Assembly: GCA_949372595.1 (NCBI GenBank)
Contig: CASIAN010000016.1
Location: 20,985-84,984 of the forward strand
Length of the DNA: 64,000 bases
Direction: 5' to 3'
From: CPC320 sp002336405
GTDB lineage: Bacteria; Pseudomonadota; Alphaproteobacteria; Rhodobacterales; Rhodobacteraceae
The number at the start of each line of letters is the position of its first letter. Position 1 is the stretch's first letter. A program made the translations under genes and the position numbers. The notes beneath the pieces were generated by a model. That model was not told the origin of the DNA. It did not search any database and worked only from the letters and a program-made list of their open reading frames with translations. Shown one piece after another: positions 54,700 to 63,744 of the stretch.

Positions 54700-55686
54700 T
54701 TAAAGCATCGCAGGCACAACCTGATCAGGCGGCCTGTGACCATCTGCAAAGGTTTTTATATTTATAATCACCTTTTCGCCCATTTCAATCCGCCCCTCAA
54801 TTGTGGCAGACCCCATATGTGGCAACATCACAACGTTGTTCATTGCCTGCAACCGCGGATTTATGCGGGCGCCGTGTTCATAGACATCAAGCCCCGCACC
54901 GGCCAATTGACTGCTGCGCAGCATGCGGGTCAGGGCATTTTCATCAATCACTTCTCCGCGCGAGGTATTCACAATGACCGCATCAGGCTTCATCAATTTC
55001 AAGCGGCGTGCATTCATCAAATGAAACGTCGCCGGCGTATGCGGACAATTAATCGAGATAATATCCATCCGCGCCACCATCTGATCGAGGCTCTCCCAAT
55101 AGGTCGCCTCGACTTCCTGCTCTATCTCACTGCGTAATTGACGACGATTGTGATAGTGGATTTGCATACCAAAAGCGCGCGCCCGTCGCGCCACAGCCAA
55201 GCCGATGCGACCCATGCCAAGAATACCAAGACGGCGGCCACCAAGCCTGCCACCCATCAAGGCAGTCGGCGCCCATCCCTGCCAGTCACCAGATGCGATT
55301 AGCGCAAGGCCTTCGGGAATGCGGCGGGTCACTGCCATAATCAGCGCCATTGCCATATCAGCTGTGTCTTCGGTTACCACACCGGGCGTATTGGCAACAA
55401 GAATGCCACGCTGTCGCGCAGTCGCCATATCGATATGATCAACCCCAGCGCCAAAATTTGCAATCAATTTCAAACGAGGACCTGCCTGAGCCAGAAGACC
55501 TGCATCGATTGTGTCGGTAATCGTTGGCACAAGCACATCTGCCTCGCGAACCGCCGCAACCAAATCTGCCCGAGACAGCGGCGTATCCTCATTGCGGAGC
55601 ACAACATCAAACAGTTCGGTCAAACGTTTTTCTACCGGTTCAGGCAGACGACGGGTCACAATCACTTTCAGTCGGTCAGAGGGCAT
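54700..55686 (-). CDS. D-2-hydroxyacid dehydrogenase, glyoxylate/hydroxypyruvate reductase-like
   Basis: This 328-residue NAD(P)-dependent enzyme has the Rossmann motif LGILGMGRIGLAVARRARAF (about residues 155-174). The catalytic Arg is in VNTSRGEVIDENAL, then the Glu and His (VVMLPHMGSATIEGR). Here the usual H-x-G-x-A-T is HMGSAT. It begins VIVTRRLPEPVEKRLTELFD, typical for GyaR/GhrB-like reductases of glyoxylate and hydroxypyruvate. Start ATG 55686. Confidence 0.9.
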   Translation of the reverse strand: MPSDRLKVIVTRRLPEPVEKRLTELFDVVLRNEDTPLSRADLVAAVREADVLVPTITDTIDAGLLAQAGPRLKLIANFGAGVDHIDMATARQRGILVANTPGVVTEDTADMAMALIMAVTRRIPEGLALIASGDWQGWAPTALMGGRLGGRRLGILGMGRIGLAVARRARAFGMQIHYHNRRQLRSEIEQEVEATYWESLDQMVARMDIISINCPHTPATFHLMNARRLKLMKPDAVIVNTSRGEVIDENALTRMLRSSQLAGAGLDVYEHGARINPRLQAMNNVVMLPHMGSATIEGRIEMGEKVIINIKTFADGHRPPDQVVPAML

Positions 55687-55800
55687 TCCATGTTTCTCCA
55701 GACTTCCAAAACCGGCTTATAAGGTCTACACTGTCGTAGATATTCGCACGGCACAAGAACCCAAAACGAAAATGATCCACAAAGTAGCCAGGCAGAACCT

Positions 55801-56304
55801 ATGAGGCACTCTATTTTTGGTCTGATACTCACTTTGACCTCCCTTCTTACTTTAGCGACATCGCTGCAGGCAAGCGAGCGTGGGTCACAGACTAATTTAC
55901 CCATCCCACGGTTTGTGTCTTTGAAGACAGATACCGGCAACGTGCGGCGCGGTCCGTCGCTGAACCACCGAATTGACTGGGTGTTCAAACGCCGCAACAT
56001 GCCTTTAAAAGTCATTGACGAATATGGGCACTGGCGGCGCGTCACCGATCGCGACGAAGAAGGCGGTTGGGTGCATCATTCGCTGCTTTCGGGAACCCGC
56101 ACCGTGATTATTCAAGACGATCTGATGCCAATTTATGCGCGCGCCGATCCTTCAACACTCGTCAACGCGCACCTGCAGGCCGGCGTGGTTGCACGCCTGC
56201 GCAAATGCACCCGTGATTGGTGCCAAATCAGCGTAGATGGGTATCGCGGGTGGGCTATAAAAACCGGACTTTGGGGCGTTGGGGCCGATGAATTGCGCGA
56301 CTGA
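55801..56304 (+). CDS. Exported SH3-domain protein
   Basis: A 167-residue protein with a signal peptide (FGLILTLTSLLTLATSLQAS). Two bacterial SH3-like segments follow: RFVSLKTDTGNVRRGPSLNH through WRRVTDRDEEGGWVHHSLLS, and a second around LMPIYARADPSTLVNAHLQA ending GYRGWAIKTGLWGV. These domains usually bind cell-wall peptides. It is divergent from the hydroxyacid dehydrogenase across 114 bases. Confidence 0.87.
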   Translation: MRHSIFGLILTLTSLLTLATSLQASERGSQTNLPIPRFVSLKTDTGNVRRGPSLNHRIDWVFKRRNMPLKVIDEYGHWRRVTDRDEEGGWVHHSLLSGTRTVIIQDDLMPIYARADPSTLVNAHLQAGVVARLRKCTRDWCQISVDGYRGWAIKTGLWGVGADELRD

Positions 56305-56434
56305 TAATCCACATACCGGAATGTTGCAGGCCCAAACCTTGACCAATGCCACAGCGCTCTGCTGGATATGTCTTAAAGAGAACAAGCGCGCGTCATTTCA
56401 GATCTAAATATTTTTTCGTGTAAGGGACTTCCGT

Positions 56435-56890
56435 ATGACACCTGCAAGACCCACCGCACCGCCTGTCACTTTGATCAACTTTGGGGTGCAGGATTTGCAA
56501 CGCGCATTGACTTTGTATCAGAAAATGGCAGGCAAGCGCATCCAAGATCAGATGATCAAATCGTATTTTTTCAGATCTGGGGTATCGTGCTGGGTCTGTT
56601 TAACCTAATTGAATTGGCGCCAGATCAGACCCGCGACGCCGACCAACTGGACACGGGTGCCATGTCACTGGCGCAGTGTTTTGCATCCACCAGCCAGGCT
56701 GGCTGAGAGATTCAACAAGCCATAGAGGCACGGGCGCGTCCCTTGAAAACCCTGAGAACTGTTTTTTTGGGGGTGGGTATTCCGGATATGTCTCTGATCT
56801 AAACGGGTATGTCTGCGAGGTGGCAATGAACCCGGATGGTCCCTCAGCGACGATGGATCTTTGACCCTTACGCCTGCGAAAAGTGGATAA
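56435..56890 (+). pseudogene. VOC (glyoxalase/bleomycin-resistance-like) family remnant
   Basis: ATG 56435 begins a VOC-type domain (VTLINFGVQDLQRALTLYQK). A shift near 56550 moves the homology to DQIVFFQIWGIVLGLFN, which runs to an in-frame TGA. The later VOC strand NCFFGGGYSGYVSDLNGYVC, followed by EVAMNP, is in yet another frame, and the tail LSDDGSLTLTPAKSG, ending at TAA 56888-56890, in a fourth step. All parts of one ~140-residue domain are present in order, so this is a full-length gene destroyed by several indels. It lies directly downstream of the SH3 gene. Confidence 0.8.
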
Positions 56891-57076
56891 GCGAAACACG
56901 CAACACTATACCAAAAAACCCAGAATGACGGCATTGCTCACGTCAGAGTATCCCAAACAAAGCCGATAGGGCACTAAAATCGGCATGACATTTCACTTTT
57001 TGCGCAACTCAATCGAATTTTGCTGTGAAAAGGGCTTGAACCTGCAGCCATGTAGACTTAGGAAGCTGGTCAGAGT

Positions 57077-57151
57077 TGGGGTGTAGCCAAGCGGTAAGGC
57101 AACGCTTTTTGGTAGCGTGTACCGTAGGTTCGAATCCTACCACCCCAGCCA
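57077..57151 (+). tRNA. tRNA-Gln (anticodon UUG)
   Basis: A full cloverleaf is readable: acceptor TGGGGTG paired with CACCCCA, anticodon stem ACGCT/AGCGT with loop TTTTGGT (anticodon TTG), and T-arm GTAGGTTCGAATCCTAC. The 3' CCA is encoded (57149-57151). It marks the left edge of a region rich in IS remnants and polysaccharide genes. Confidence 0.95.
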
Positions 57152-57281
57152 TTTTATGATACCTTAAAGACGCCCAACGCACCTAGAAAAACAGTTGGAA
57201 AGCGAATAGAATGTTCGAGGCATTGAATACAAACGACACGTGCTGATACAGTACAATGAGCATTTTGACGATACTTGTTAA

Positions 57282-57791
57282 GGACCAACAACTTTCGAGA
57301 CACGTTCGAACGCTCCATCGCCAAAGACCGCCACAACAAACATTTGCGCCGCAAAGCGTGTACCGCAATCGCTGCCAAGATCGCCCGTACTGTTTCTGGG
57401 ATCATCAAACATGGCAAGCCTGACCTGCCCCTTCTTTGAGGGGTGATCAGCAGCAGAAGGACCTTTCTCTGTAAGGGCCGTGGCGGCAGTTAGCTGACCT
57501 TGTAGATACTGTTCAGGCCTTCTATGTTAGCGGCCCGGTGATCTCGTCTAAGGCCGGTGAGAGCCGCAAAAGCCTACTTTGTGTTTGTTATGGGAGAGAC
57601 TGTCGTTGACCAAAAAGCCGAACTGAGCCATGCTATGAACGTGTCGAGACGCCTTGATGCGATAATGACCTGAAGCCAAATCAGCCAAATATTCCGCGCA
57701 TAGGACGTTGTCCCTGACAATGCGGGATGGCTTGCCATAGATCCGCACATGCGCATCCAACTCTCGGGCAACACGCGCACCTGAGATGCCT
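57282..57791 (+). repeat. Direct repeat, copy 1 (IS remnants)
   Basis: About 510 bases that match 62359-62871 with scattered substitutions and small indels. It carries the C-terminal end of one transposase on the plus strand (TFERSIAKDRHNKHLRRKAC, ending at TGA 57437-57439). A degenerate end of an IS3-type OrfB lies on the minus strand (GISGARVARELDAHVRIYGK). Its right end abuts a truncated pseC. Confidence 0.8.
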
Positions 57792-58067
57792 TGCGCCCCA
57801 GTATAAGGCACAATTGGCAGACGCGACAAATGTATTTGGCGATGTCCACAGTCAATCCCCCTGTTGCAGGCCCAAAGCGGCACATGTCAGATGAAGCGCG
57901 GACGTTGCGCTGTTTACCGCCGTGGCAAAATGCGCACCTGCGAAATTACATATTGACTGTTCAAAGCGTGGCACCATCGGCCCTTGGGTCAAGAAATCAG
58001 AGGTCAAAACCTTCGAAACAATATCAATATCATCTTGAGTGATTTCCTGGCGGCCGTAGGGTATCAT
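57792..58067 (-). pseudogene. pseC: PseC-like aminotransferase, 5' fragment
   Basis: ATG 58067 starts MIPYGRQEITQDDIDIVSKV, then LTSDFLTQGPMVPRFEQSI and AVNSATSALHLTCAALGLQQ, the N-terminus of UDP-4-amino-sugar transaminases of the PseC/DegT class. An in-frame TGA at 57852-57854 replaces what is probably Arg. The same frame continues with LWTSPNTFVASANCALYWGA, so the homology runs past the stop. It ends at about 57792, where IS sequence begins, so the catalytic lysine and the C-terminal ~280 residues are missing. It overlaps the pseB end (ATGA). Confidence 0.8.
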
Positions 58068-59071
58068 CCGGCAATCCTGATTTTGTCTTTATTGGACTGG
58101 ACCCATTTCAGCAAGTCATCGGGGCGCATCCACTCTGGATTTGTGTGACTATCATACGAAAAATCAGCGGCAACCGGGGCGCCATCCTTAATACGCGCAG
58201 AGCTTAAAGATCAATTGTTTATTGCCGGAAGTATTTTAAAATATTCATCATATTCAAAGGTAAAGCTTGCGTCTTCAGGGCCAATCATTTGTTCATGTAA
58301 TTTTTCGCCAGGGCGGATGCCTACGTGATCAAGTTGACCATTGGGCATCAGAGTTTTGGCGAGATCTGTCATTTTCATGGACGGTATTTTTCGAACATAA
58401 ATTTCGCCACCTTCCATGTCGTCAAAAGCTCTCCAAACCAATTCCACACCCTGCTCGAATGTGATCATAAATCACGTCATTCGCGCATCAGTAATCGGTG
58501 AGGCTGTCGCCCCAGCGTCTAGCAATGAAAGAGAGAATGGGATAGCGGAGCCTCTCGACCCCATGACATTGCCGTAGCGGACAACTCCGAAACGTGTCCC
58601 GTGCTCGCCAGCATAAGAATTCCCAGCCACGAATAATTTGTCCGACGTCAGCTTGGTAGCCCCGTAAAGGTTGACCGGACTAGAAGCTTTGTCAGTTGAA
58701 AGCGCCACAACCCTTTTCACTTTTTTGTCGATACACGCGTCGATGAGGTTCATTGCACCAATCACGTTGGTTTTTACACACTCAAAAGGATTGTACTTTG
58801 CTGTGGGCACACTCTTCGTGGCGGCAGCATGCACAGCATAATCCACGCCATCTAACGCGCGTTAGAGCCGTTCGCAATCGCGAACATCACCAATAAAAAA
58901 GCGTGCTTTTAGGTTGTCAGCAAAACTCTTGGCCATTTCCCACTGTTTCATCTCATCACGCGAAAATACAATAATTTTCTGGCGATTATATTTCTTGAGG
59001 GTCATGGGTGCAAACGTCTTGCCAAAAGATCCAGTCCCTCCTGTGATCAATATAGTGGAATTCTCGAGCAT
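58064..59071 (-). pseudogene. pseB: PseB-like UDP-GlcNAc 4,6-dehydratase, three in-frame stops
   Basis: The full 336-codon frame of PseB, first enzyme of pseudaminic acid synthesis, is present without any frameshift. It begins NSTILITGGTGSFGKTF, has the active site NLYGATKLTSDKLFVAGN and ends NPEWMRPDDLLKWVQSNKDK. Three in-frame stops interrupt it: TAA at 58862-58864 (DVRDCERL*RALDGVDY), TGA at 58472-58474 (DARMT*FMITFEQGV, where family members have Arg, a CGA to TGA change) and TGA at 58211-58213. Length and codon phase are otherwise perfect, so loss is recent or the stops are suppressed. It is followed by the pseC fragment. Confidence 0.85.
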
Positions 59072-59473
59072 ATTCTCTCCTTCAACTGAATGTTTTGGCA
59101 GTCGTTATATCATTTGCATGTGAAAACCGAGCGCTGGTTTTTGTATACACCCTTCAGTTTCCATCTGTTGATAGGATAAAGCTCTGCGTGTCAGATTGCA
59201 GTGTTCAAAACGCCTCGGTGCGGTCGAAAATATTCCTAGGTTGATCGATACAACCTTGCAAGTGCCTTCTGTTACGCAACCTGAATAATCCACCTTGTCA
59301 TACTTAAAATTCGCTCGAAATATCGGGGGAGGGCATTGAAAGCAAGGCATCACGACACTCAATTCCAAAGGAATTATTGCGCCAGTACACTCGCATATAC
59401 AGCGCATCATTCAAATAGATTCTCATTTCATTTTAAGAGGAAATTTAATCTCTGCTGGCTGCGCCGCCTTGTT
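59072..59473. other. Non-coding stretch
   Basis: About 400 bases separate the pseB start from the acyltransferase stop. A minus-strand frame of ~100 codons (59105-59410) is open but rich in Cys and unlike any family I know, with no ribosome site. I regard it as non-coding; the pseB promoter would lie here. Confidence 0.35.
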
Positions 59474-60394
59474 CTAATTAGTTGCATCATCATGCGTGAC
59501 TGTAGACTTCCAGCGGCGGTGAATCCATAACCATTGCTCTGGGTTTTTCTGCACGCGCCGATCCAGACTATCATTAAGTGCCTGGGTCATCTCGATTGCA
59601 GTGGAATGTTCGATAGGATCCTCTATGTGGACTTCATATGATAAATCTAGCTGGCGAACAGCATAGGCTGGCACAACCAGAGCGTCCAGTTTCAATGCCA
59701 GACCAGCTATCGACACCGGTGAGTAGGCCGTTTTGCCCATAAACGACAGCGGCACGCCATTCGCTAGACGTTGGTCAATAAGCACAGCCAAAATACCGCC
59801 TCCTCGCAAGAAGGTCAGCATGGCTTTCAAACCGCGGCGCCCCCGTTCAAATAACGGAGTGCCAATTTTTGATATTGATTTTATGTAGTAAGCGTCGAAG
59901 TATGGATTGTTCATGCGACGATAGAGGCCTCCGACCCGAAGGTTCATCGCTATTAAGTTCGCCCTAACAACATCATAATTGCCAAAGTGGCCCGAGACAA
60001 CAATAACTGGCCGACCTTGTTCGTGTGCGCGTTTTAGCGCTTCCAGACCATCACCCTTAAGTGCACAGTTTGTTACGTTTTTGACGAAATCGTCTGGAGA
60101 AAATAGTTCACTGAGCGTAATGCCAATATTGCGTCCAACGGAGGCTGTTAAGCGAGCCACCTTCGCCTCTTCCATCTCTGGGAAGATCAAATTCAGATTT
60201 TCACGTGTGCGTTTGTGGTAACCAGCCAGAGGCGCAATCACTTCAGAAAAAAACCAGGCCCCAAATTTTTGACGCCTTGTATAACGCATCCTGTGCATTA
60301 CCCAAATTAAGCTCAAAAACAACCAATACTGCAACCTATAGCTGACCCTCTTAGCGACATATGCAGATTTTTTTTTGATCAAAATATGCCTCAC
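59474..60394 (-). CDS. LpxL/HtrB-family lysophospholipid acyltransferase
   Basis: This 306-residue acyltransferase of the lipid A late-acylation family probably adds an acyl chain to lipid A or a related lipid at the inner membrane. A single N-terminal membrane segment (YWLFLSLIWVMHRM) precedes the HX4D motif VSGHFGNYDVVRANLIA and the downstream IDQRLANGVPLSFMGKTAYS. The C-terminus (NPEQWLWIHRRWK) matches the family. It looks intact, unlike all its neighbours. Confidence 0.88.
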   Translation of the reverse strand: MRHILIKKKSAYVAKRVSYRLQYWLFLSLIWVMHRMRYTRRQKFGAWFFSEVIAPLAGYHKRTRENLNLIFPEMEEAKVARLTASVGRNIGITLSELFSPDDFVKNVTNCALKGDGLEALKRAHEQGRPVIVVSGHFGNYDVVRANLIAMNLRVGGLYRRMNNPYFDAYYIKSISKIGTPLFERGRRGLKAMLTFLRGGGILAVLIDQRLANGVPLSFMGKTAYSPVSIAGLALKLDALVVPAYAVRQLDLSYEVHIEDPIEHSTAIEMTQALNDSLDRRVQKNPEQWLWIHRRWKSTVTHDDATN

Positions 60395-60761
60395 GAGCGT
60401 TAGTTTACGTGCCTGTTAAGCTTACCATTATCACCACCATTCAAAGTTAACCAGACGGCAAAACTCGAACTCAGGCGCCTAAGACAGGGTGTCATCTCAA
60501 ACATTAGCAGGCTAGAGTAACTTAGATACCGCAGATATACCTCAACCAATCCCGCCCCAAGCCAGAAAATCAGAAAAATGACCGAGTGAATACTTGCATT
60601 TATCTTGGTGAAGTGCCACTCAAGATAACCCCGTTTATTCGATATTGAGAACAAGCTGACCATTTAGGACTATGACGTAAGGCTTAGTGCAGAGGCATTT
60701 CACCAAGCATCGAACGCTCTGAGTTCTCGAGTATGAGGCTTCATAAAAGGATAAGGTATTT
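60395..60761. other. Probable gene remnant region
   Basis: No intact gene. On the minus strand 60400-60663 encodes RGYLEWHFTKINASIHSVIF followed by hydrophobic residues, which vaguely resembles the C-terminal end of membrane-associated glycosyltransferases. It has no proper start and I cannot assign it. Confidence 0.25.
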
Positions 60762-62270
60762 ATGACAATCCGCCTACTCGCCCACGTTCCCCGAGACGCA
60801 AAGCCAATTATGGAGCTAGTGCTGTAATATGCCAAAGGTGAGCTAGAACTAGTATTCTCTCTGGGTGACAAAGATGCGGACATTAAGGCATCCTCGCTGT
60901 CAAAAATGAGCTCGCAACTAGGTAAAAGTGGTCACCTCATGTCAGGGACTGCCTTTACAGGGATGCGGCATAGCGTGATCTCAAGTCCAAGCTATTTTGA
61001 AGATATGGAGCGTTTCATAGATCAATTGCAACGGGCGGGTCCAGCTTACAGTTACAGGGCAAATAACCTGCAGAATTTGCAAGACTACATAGATTATTAT
61101 CACATCTTGCTCGATGTGGTGGCGGATCGCATTGTCAAATCGCGTGCAACACATATGCTTTTTTTTAATCTACCTCATTTAGGATATGATACAATTTTCT
61201 ATCAAGCTGGCCTTGCACTTGGACTAAAGCCGATACTGTTAACCCAGTCGCTTTTTCAAGGAAAATTTTTTTGATGGAAGAAATAAATGATTTTGGTCTC
61301 TTTCCATCATCAGAAAACCGTACTCAGCCCTACAAAATAGAAGGTTCGTCTGGCCTAAATCTTTTTTACATGAAAAATATTAAGCAAGGAGTAAAGGAAA
61401 CTGGGCGAATATCAGCGCGGAGTCTGATAAATTTATTCGTTTTCATCGCACTGAAAGACCCTAAAAAATTCTTAAAACTGCGATGGATTGTTGATACGAT
61501 TAAACGCATGAGAACGATATACGGTGTTTTTCCAAAATGGCGTGACCCCTTTGCGCGTTTTTTCAATATGAGCGATATTGCGTATTTTGAACATCTGTCA
61601 GAGTTTGAACAAAAACCAATCGATTTAACACAAAAATTTATATATTTTGCTTTGCAATTACAGCCCGAAATGACCACATCAGCAATTGGTCAGAAATACC
61701 GCGACCAAGTTCTTGCAATAGAAGATTTAGCGCGCATCTTGCCCCCAGATATAAAGATTTATGTCAAAGAAAATCCGAAACAAATGGGGTTCGCTCGGGG
61801 CCCAATGTACTTTCACCGCTTGTCTCAAATTAAAGCCGTTGAAATGATGCCATCATACTCGAACACGCATAGCTTAACCGGCGCCGCTGTGGCGGTTGCA
61901 ACAATTACTGGAACCGTTGGGTGGGAAGCTTTGTGCAAAAAAAAGCGTGTCATTTGCTTTGGTCAGCCTTGGTATTCGGGTTTACCTGGCGTTCTGAAAT
62001 TCGACGAACATACCACTTGGCATGACATTCAGACCTTGTCTGTTGACCATGCTGACCTTGAACAAAGGACAGGTACCTTGTTGGCTCGTGCGCATGATGG
62101 AACTCTTCACCGTCATTACATCCGAGAGTTACCAGATTTTGACAATTCAGAAAACCAAAAGGCGGTAGCGCAAACAATTCTCTCTTTACTGCGTGGTGAA
62201 GCGAATTATACTTTTCCATCCAATAAGAGTGCAGATTATTATAGCGGAATGCGCACCCCGCTAGAAATGG
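60762..62270 (+). pseudogene. Capsule polysaccharide biosynthesis protein remnant
   Basis: A frame from ATG 60762 (TIRLLAHVPRDAKPIMELVL) meets TAA at 60825-60827. It resumes in the same frame (GMRHSVISSPSYFEDMERFI) to a stop at 61272, where a T7 tract (61266-61272) marks a -1 shift. The rest continues from 61274 as EEINDFGLFPSSENRTQPYK and, further, IYVKENPKQMGFARG, ATITGTVGWEALCKKKRVIC and QPWYSGLPGVLKFDEHTTWH. The last segments are typical of the capsule-synthesis (KpsS/KpsC-like) transferase domain. Past about 62270 the frame runs into IS sequence. One nonsense mutation and one frameshift make it non-functional. Confidence 0.75.
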
Positions 62271-62330
62271 GGGGATTACCGAACCAAGCGGTCAAAATAT
62301 GCGAATGCCCGACTGCGCCGCACCCTCTGG

Positions 62331-62516
62331 ATGGCAGGCCAGGTCGCCATTGTGCAGCGGACCAACAGCTTCCGTGACACGTTCGAGCGCTCCATCGCCA
62401 AAGACCGCCACAACAAACATTTGCGCCGCAAAGCGTATAGCCCAATCGCCGCCAAGATGGCCCGTACTGTTTCTGGGATCATCAAACATGGCGAACCTGA
62501 CCTGCCCCTTCTTTGA
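62331..62516 (+). pseudogene. Transposase C-terminal fragment
   Basis: The frame MAGQVAIVQRTNSFRDTFER, then SIAKDRHNKHLRRKAYSPIA and AKMARTVSGIIKHGEPDLPL, is the end of a transposase whose family I cannot fix; an IS110-like element is possible. A more degenerate copy ends at 57439. The N-terminal part is absent in both places. Confidence 0.6.
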
Positions 62517-62871
62517 GGGGTGATCGGCAGCAGAAGGACCTTTCTCTGTAAGGGCCGTAGCGGCAGGCAACTGACCTCGTAGATACTGTTCAGGCCTTCT
62601 GGGTTAGCGACCCGATGATCTCGTCTTAAGGCCGGTGAGAGCCGCAAAAGCCTACTCTGTGTTTGTGATGGGAGAGACGGTCGTTGACCAAAAAGCCGAC
62701 CTAAGCCATGCTTTGAACGTGTCGAGACGCCGCGATGCGACAAGGACCTGATGCCAAATCAGCCAATAATTCCGCGCATAGGACGTTGTCCCTGACACCG
62801 CAGCTGTGTTTGCCACAGACACGCACATGCGCATCCAACGCCCGTGCCGCCCTCGCATCTGAGATCCCTTG
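62359..62871 (+). repeat. Direct repeat, copy 2 (IS remnants)
   Basis: The second copy of the ~510-base sequence at 57282-57791, same orientation, about 5.08 kb apart. It contains the transposase end and the 3' part of the IS3-type OrfB. Here, unlike copy 1, the IS3 sequence continues to the right into OrfA. Confidence 0.8.
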
Positions 62872-63314
62872 TATCGGCCAATAAACACATGTTCTTGCGG
62901 CAACAATCATCATTGACGGCCAACATGCGGAACTTGCGTGATGCGCCGAACGTGTTTGACACAAAAGCCAACGACCAGCGCTCGCCTGGGCGCAAAGCCA
63001 CCGGCATCGGTGTTCGTGATCCACGCGCACGCTTGCGACCTCTTCGCCGTCTGACGCCCAGCTTTTCCTCGGTGTGGATCCTACAGTTTCTTGGGAAACA
63101 TGATCATGCCTTTGGGTTGCAACAGCACGCCGATCCTGAGGTGACCGAACCGACGCCGCACAGCGCCAATCGCCTTCATCTGTTCGCGAACTTCTGGATT
63201 GTCCGGCGGTTTGTCGCGCCGGACGGCCTTGGGATCGACACAAACAAGCCTGCACGCCCGGCGTTGCGAGATGTCGTGATCCCGCATCGCCGTGCGTGCT
63301 GCGGCCTGTCGCAC
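62680..63314 (-). pseudogene. IS3-family transposase OrfB, degenerate
   Basis: Segments of an IS3-family OrfB (DDE integrase) appear in three frames: RDHDISQRRACRLVCVDPKA and MKAIGAVRRRFGHLRIGVLL (63081-63314), then RWSLAFVSNTFGASRKFRML with AVNDDC, then GISDARAARALDAHVRVCGK. At least two frameshifts separate them and the last catalytic part is unreadable. It is downstream of a complete OrfA. Confidence 0.8.
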
Positions 63315-63325
63315 ATTCGGTGTCG

Positions 63326-63589
63326 TCAGGTCTTTCCCGGCAAATCCTTCAGGACAACATTATCCAACATGGTGTCTGCCAAGAGAGGCGTCAGTTTTGC
63401 GGTCTCATCTTCCAGCGATTTGCGGCGGTGGGTGTCGGACACGTTCATGCCACCGTATTTGGCTTTGAACTTGTAGAACAACGCGGGGTGCAGGCCATGT
63501 GTGCGACACACCTCAGCCGTCGGCATTCCAGCTTCCTGTTCTTTGATCATCCCGATTATTTGGGCTTTGGTAAAGCGCCTGTGTCGCAT
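63326..63589 (-). CDS. IS3-family transposase OrfA
   Basis: An 87-residue helix-turn-helix OrfA: MRHRRFTKAQIIGMIKEQEA, then GMPTAEVCRTHGLHPALFYK and FKAKYGGMNVSD, ending in a leucine-zipper-like LEDETAKLTPLLADTMLDN. ATG 63589 matches family starts; a frame extension to 63616 is possible. It appears intact, but its OrfB partner is broken, so the element should not move by itself. Confidence 0.85.
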   Translation of the reverse strand: MRHRRFTKAQIIGMIKEQEAGMPTAEVCRTHGLHPALFYKFKAKYGGMNVSDTHRRKSLEDETAKLTPLLADTMLDNVVLKDLPGKT

Positions 63590-63680
63590 TTGTTTGCGCC
63601 TTCGAAGGTTGAGCAAACTCTATATAAGACGTCTGCGTAATGGCGTTTTTGTGTTTCAGGACTTGATCAGACGTGTTTTC

Positions 63681-63706
63681 CAGTCCGCTGCGATTTCAGC
63701 GGACTG
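63681..63706. repeat. Perfect 10-bp inverted repeat next to the IS5-type remnant
   Basis: CAGTCCGCTG, six bases, CAGCGGACTG. The hairpin sits 38 bases beyond the IS5-type remnant stop, between two IS fragments. It could be an IS terminator or an element end; there is no U-run. Confidence 0.5.
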
Positions 63707-63744
63707 ATTGGCGTTGTTGATTTGCGTTATGCGATTGCTGGGGT

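Noticed and set aside
57077..57151. tRNA-Gln as the attachment site of an integrated island
   Set aside because: No integrase gene and no repeat of the tRNA 3' end were found in the remaining 7 kb. The right border may lie outside the window.
59105..59410. Open frame of about 100 codons on the minus strand
   Set aside because: No ribosome site, no recognisable motif, odd composition rich in Cys; treated as non-coding.
61260..61280. Programmed ribosomal frameshift in the capsule gene
   Set aside because: The tract is not an ideal -1 slippery heptamer in the zero frame, and another in-frame stop upstream already breaks the gene.
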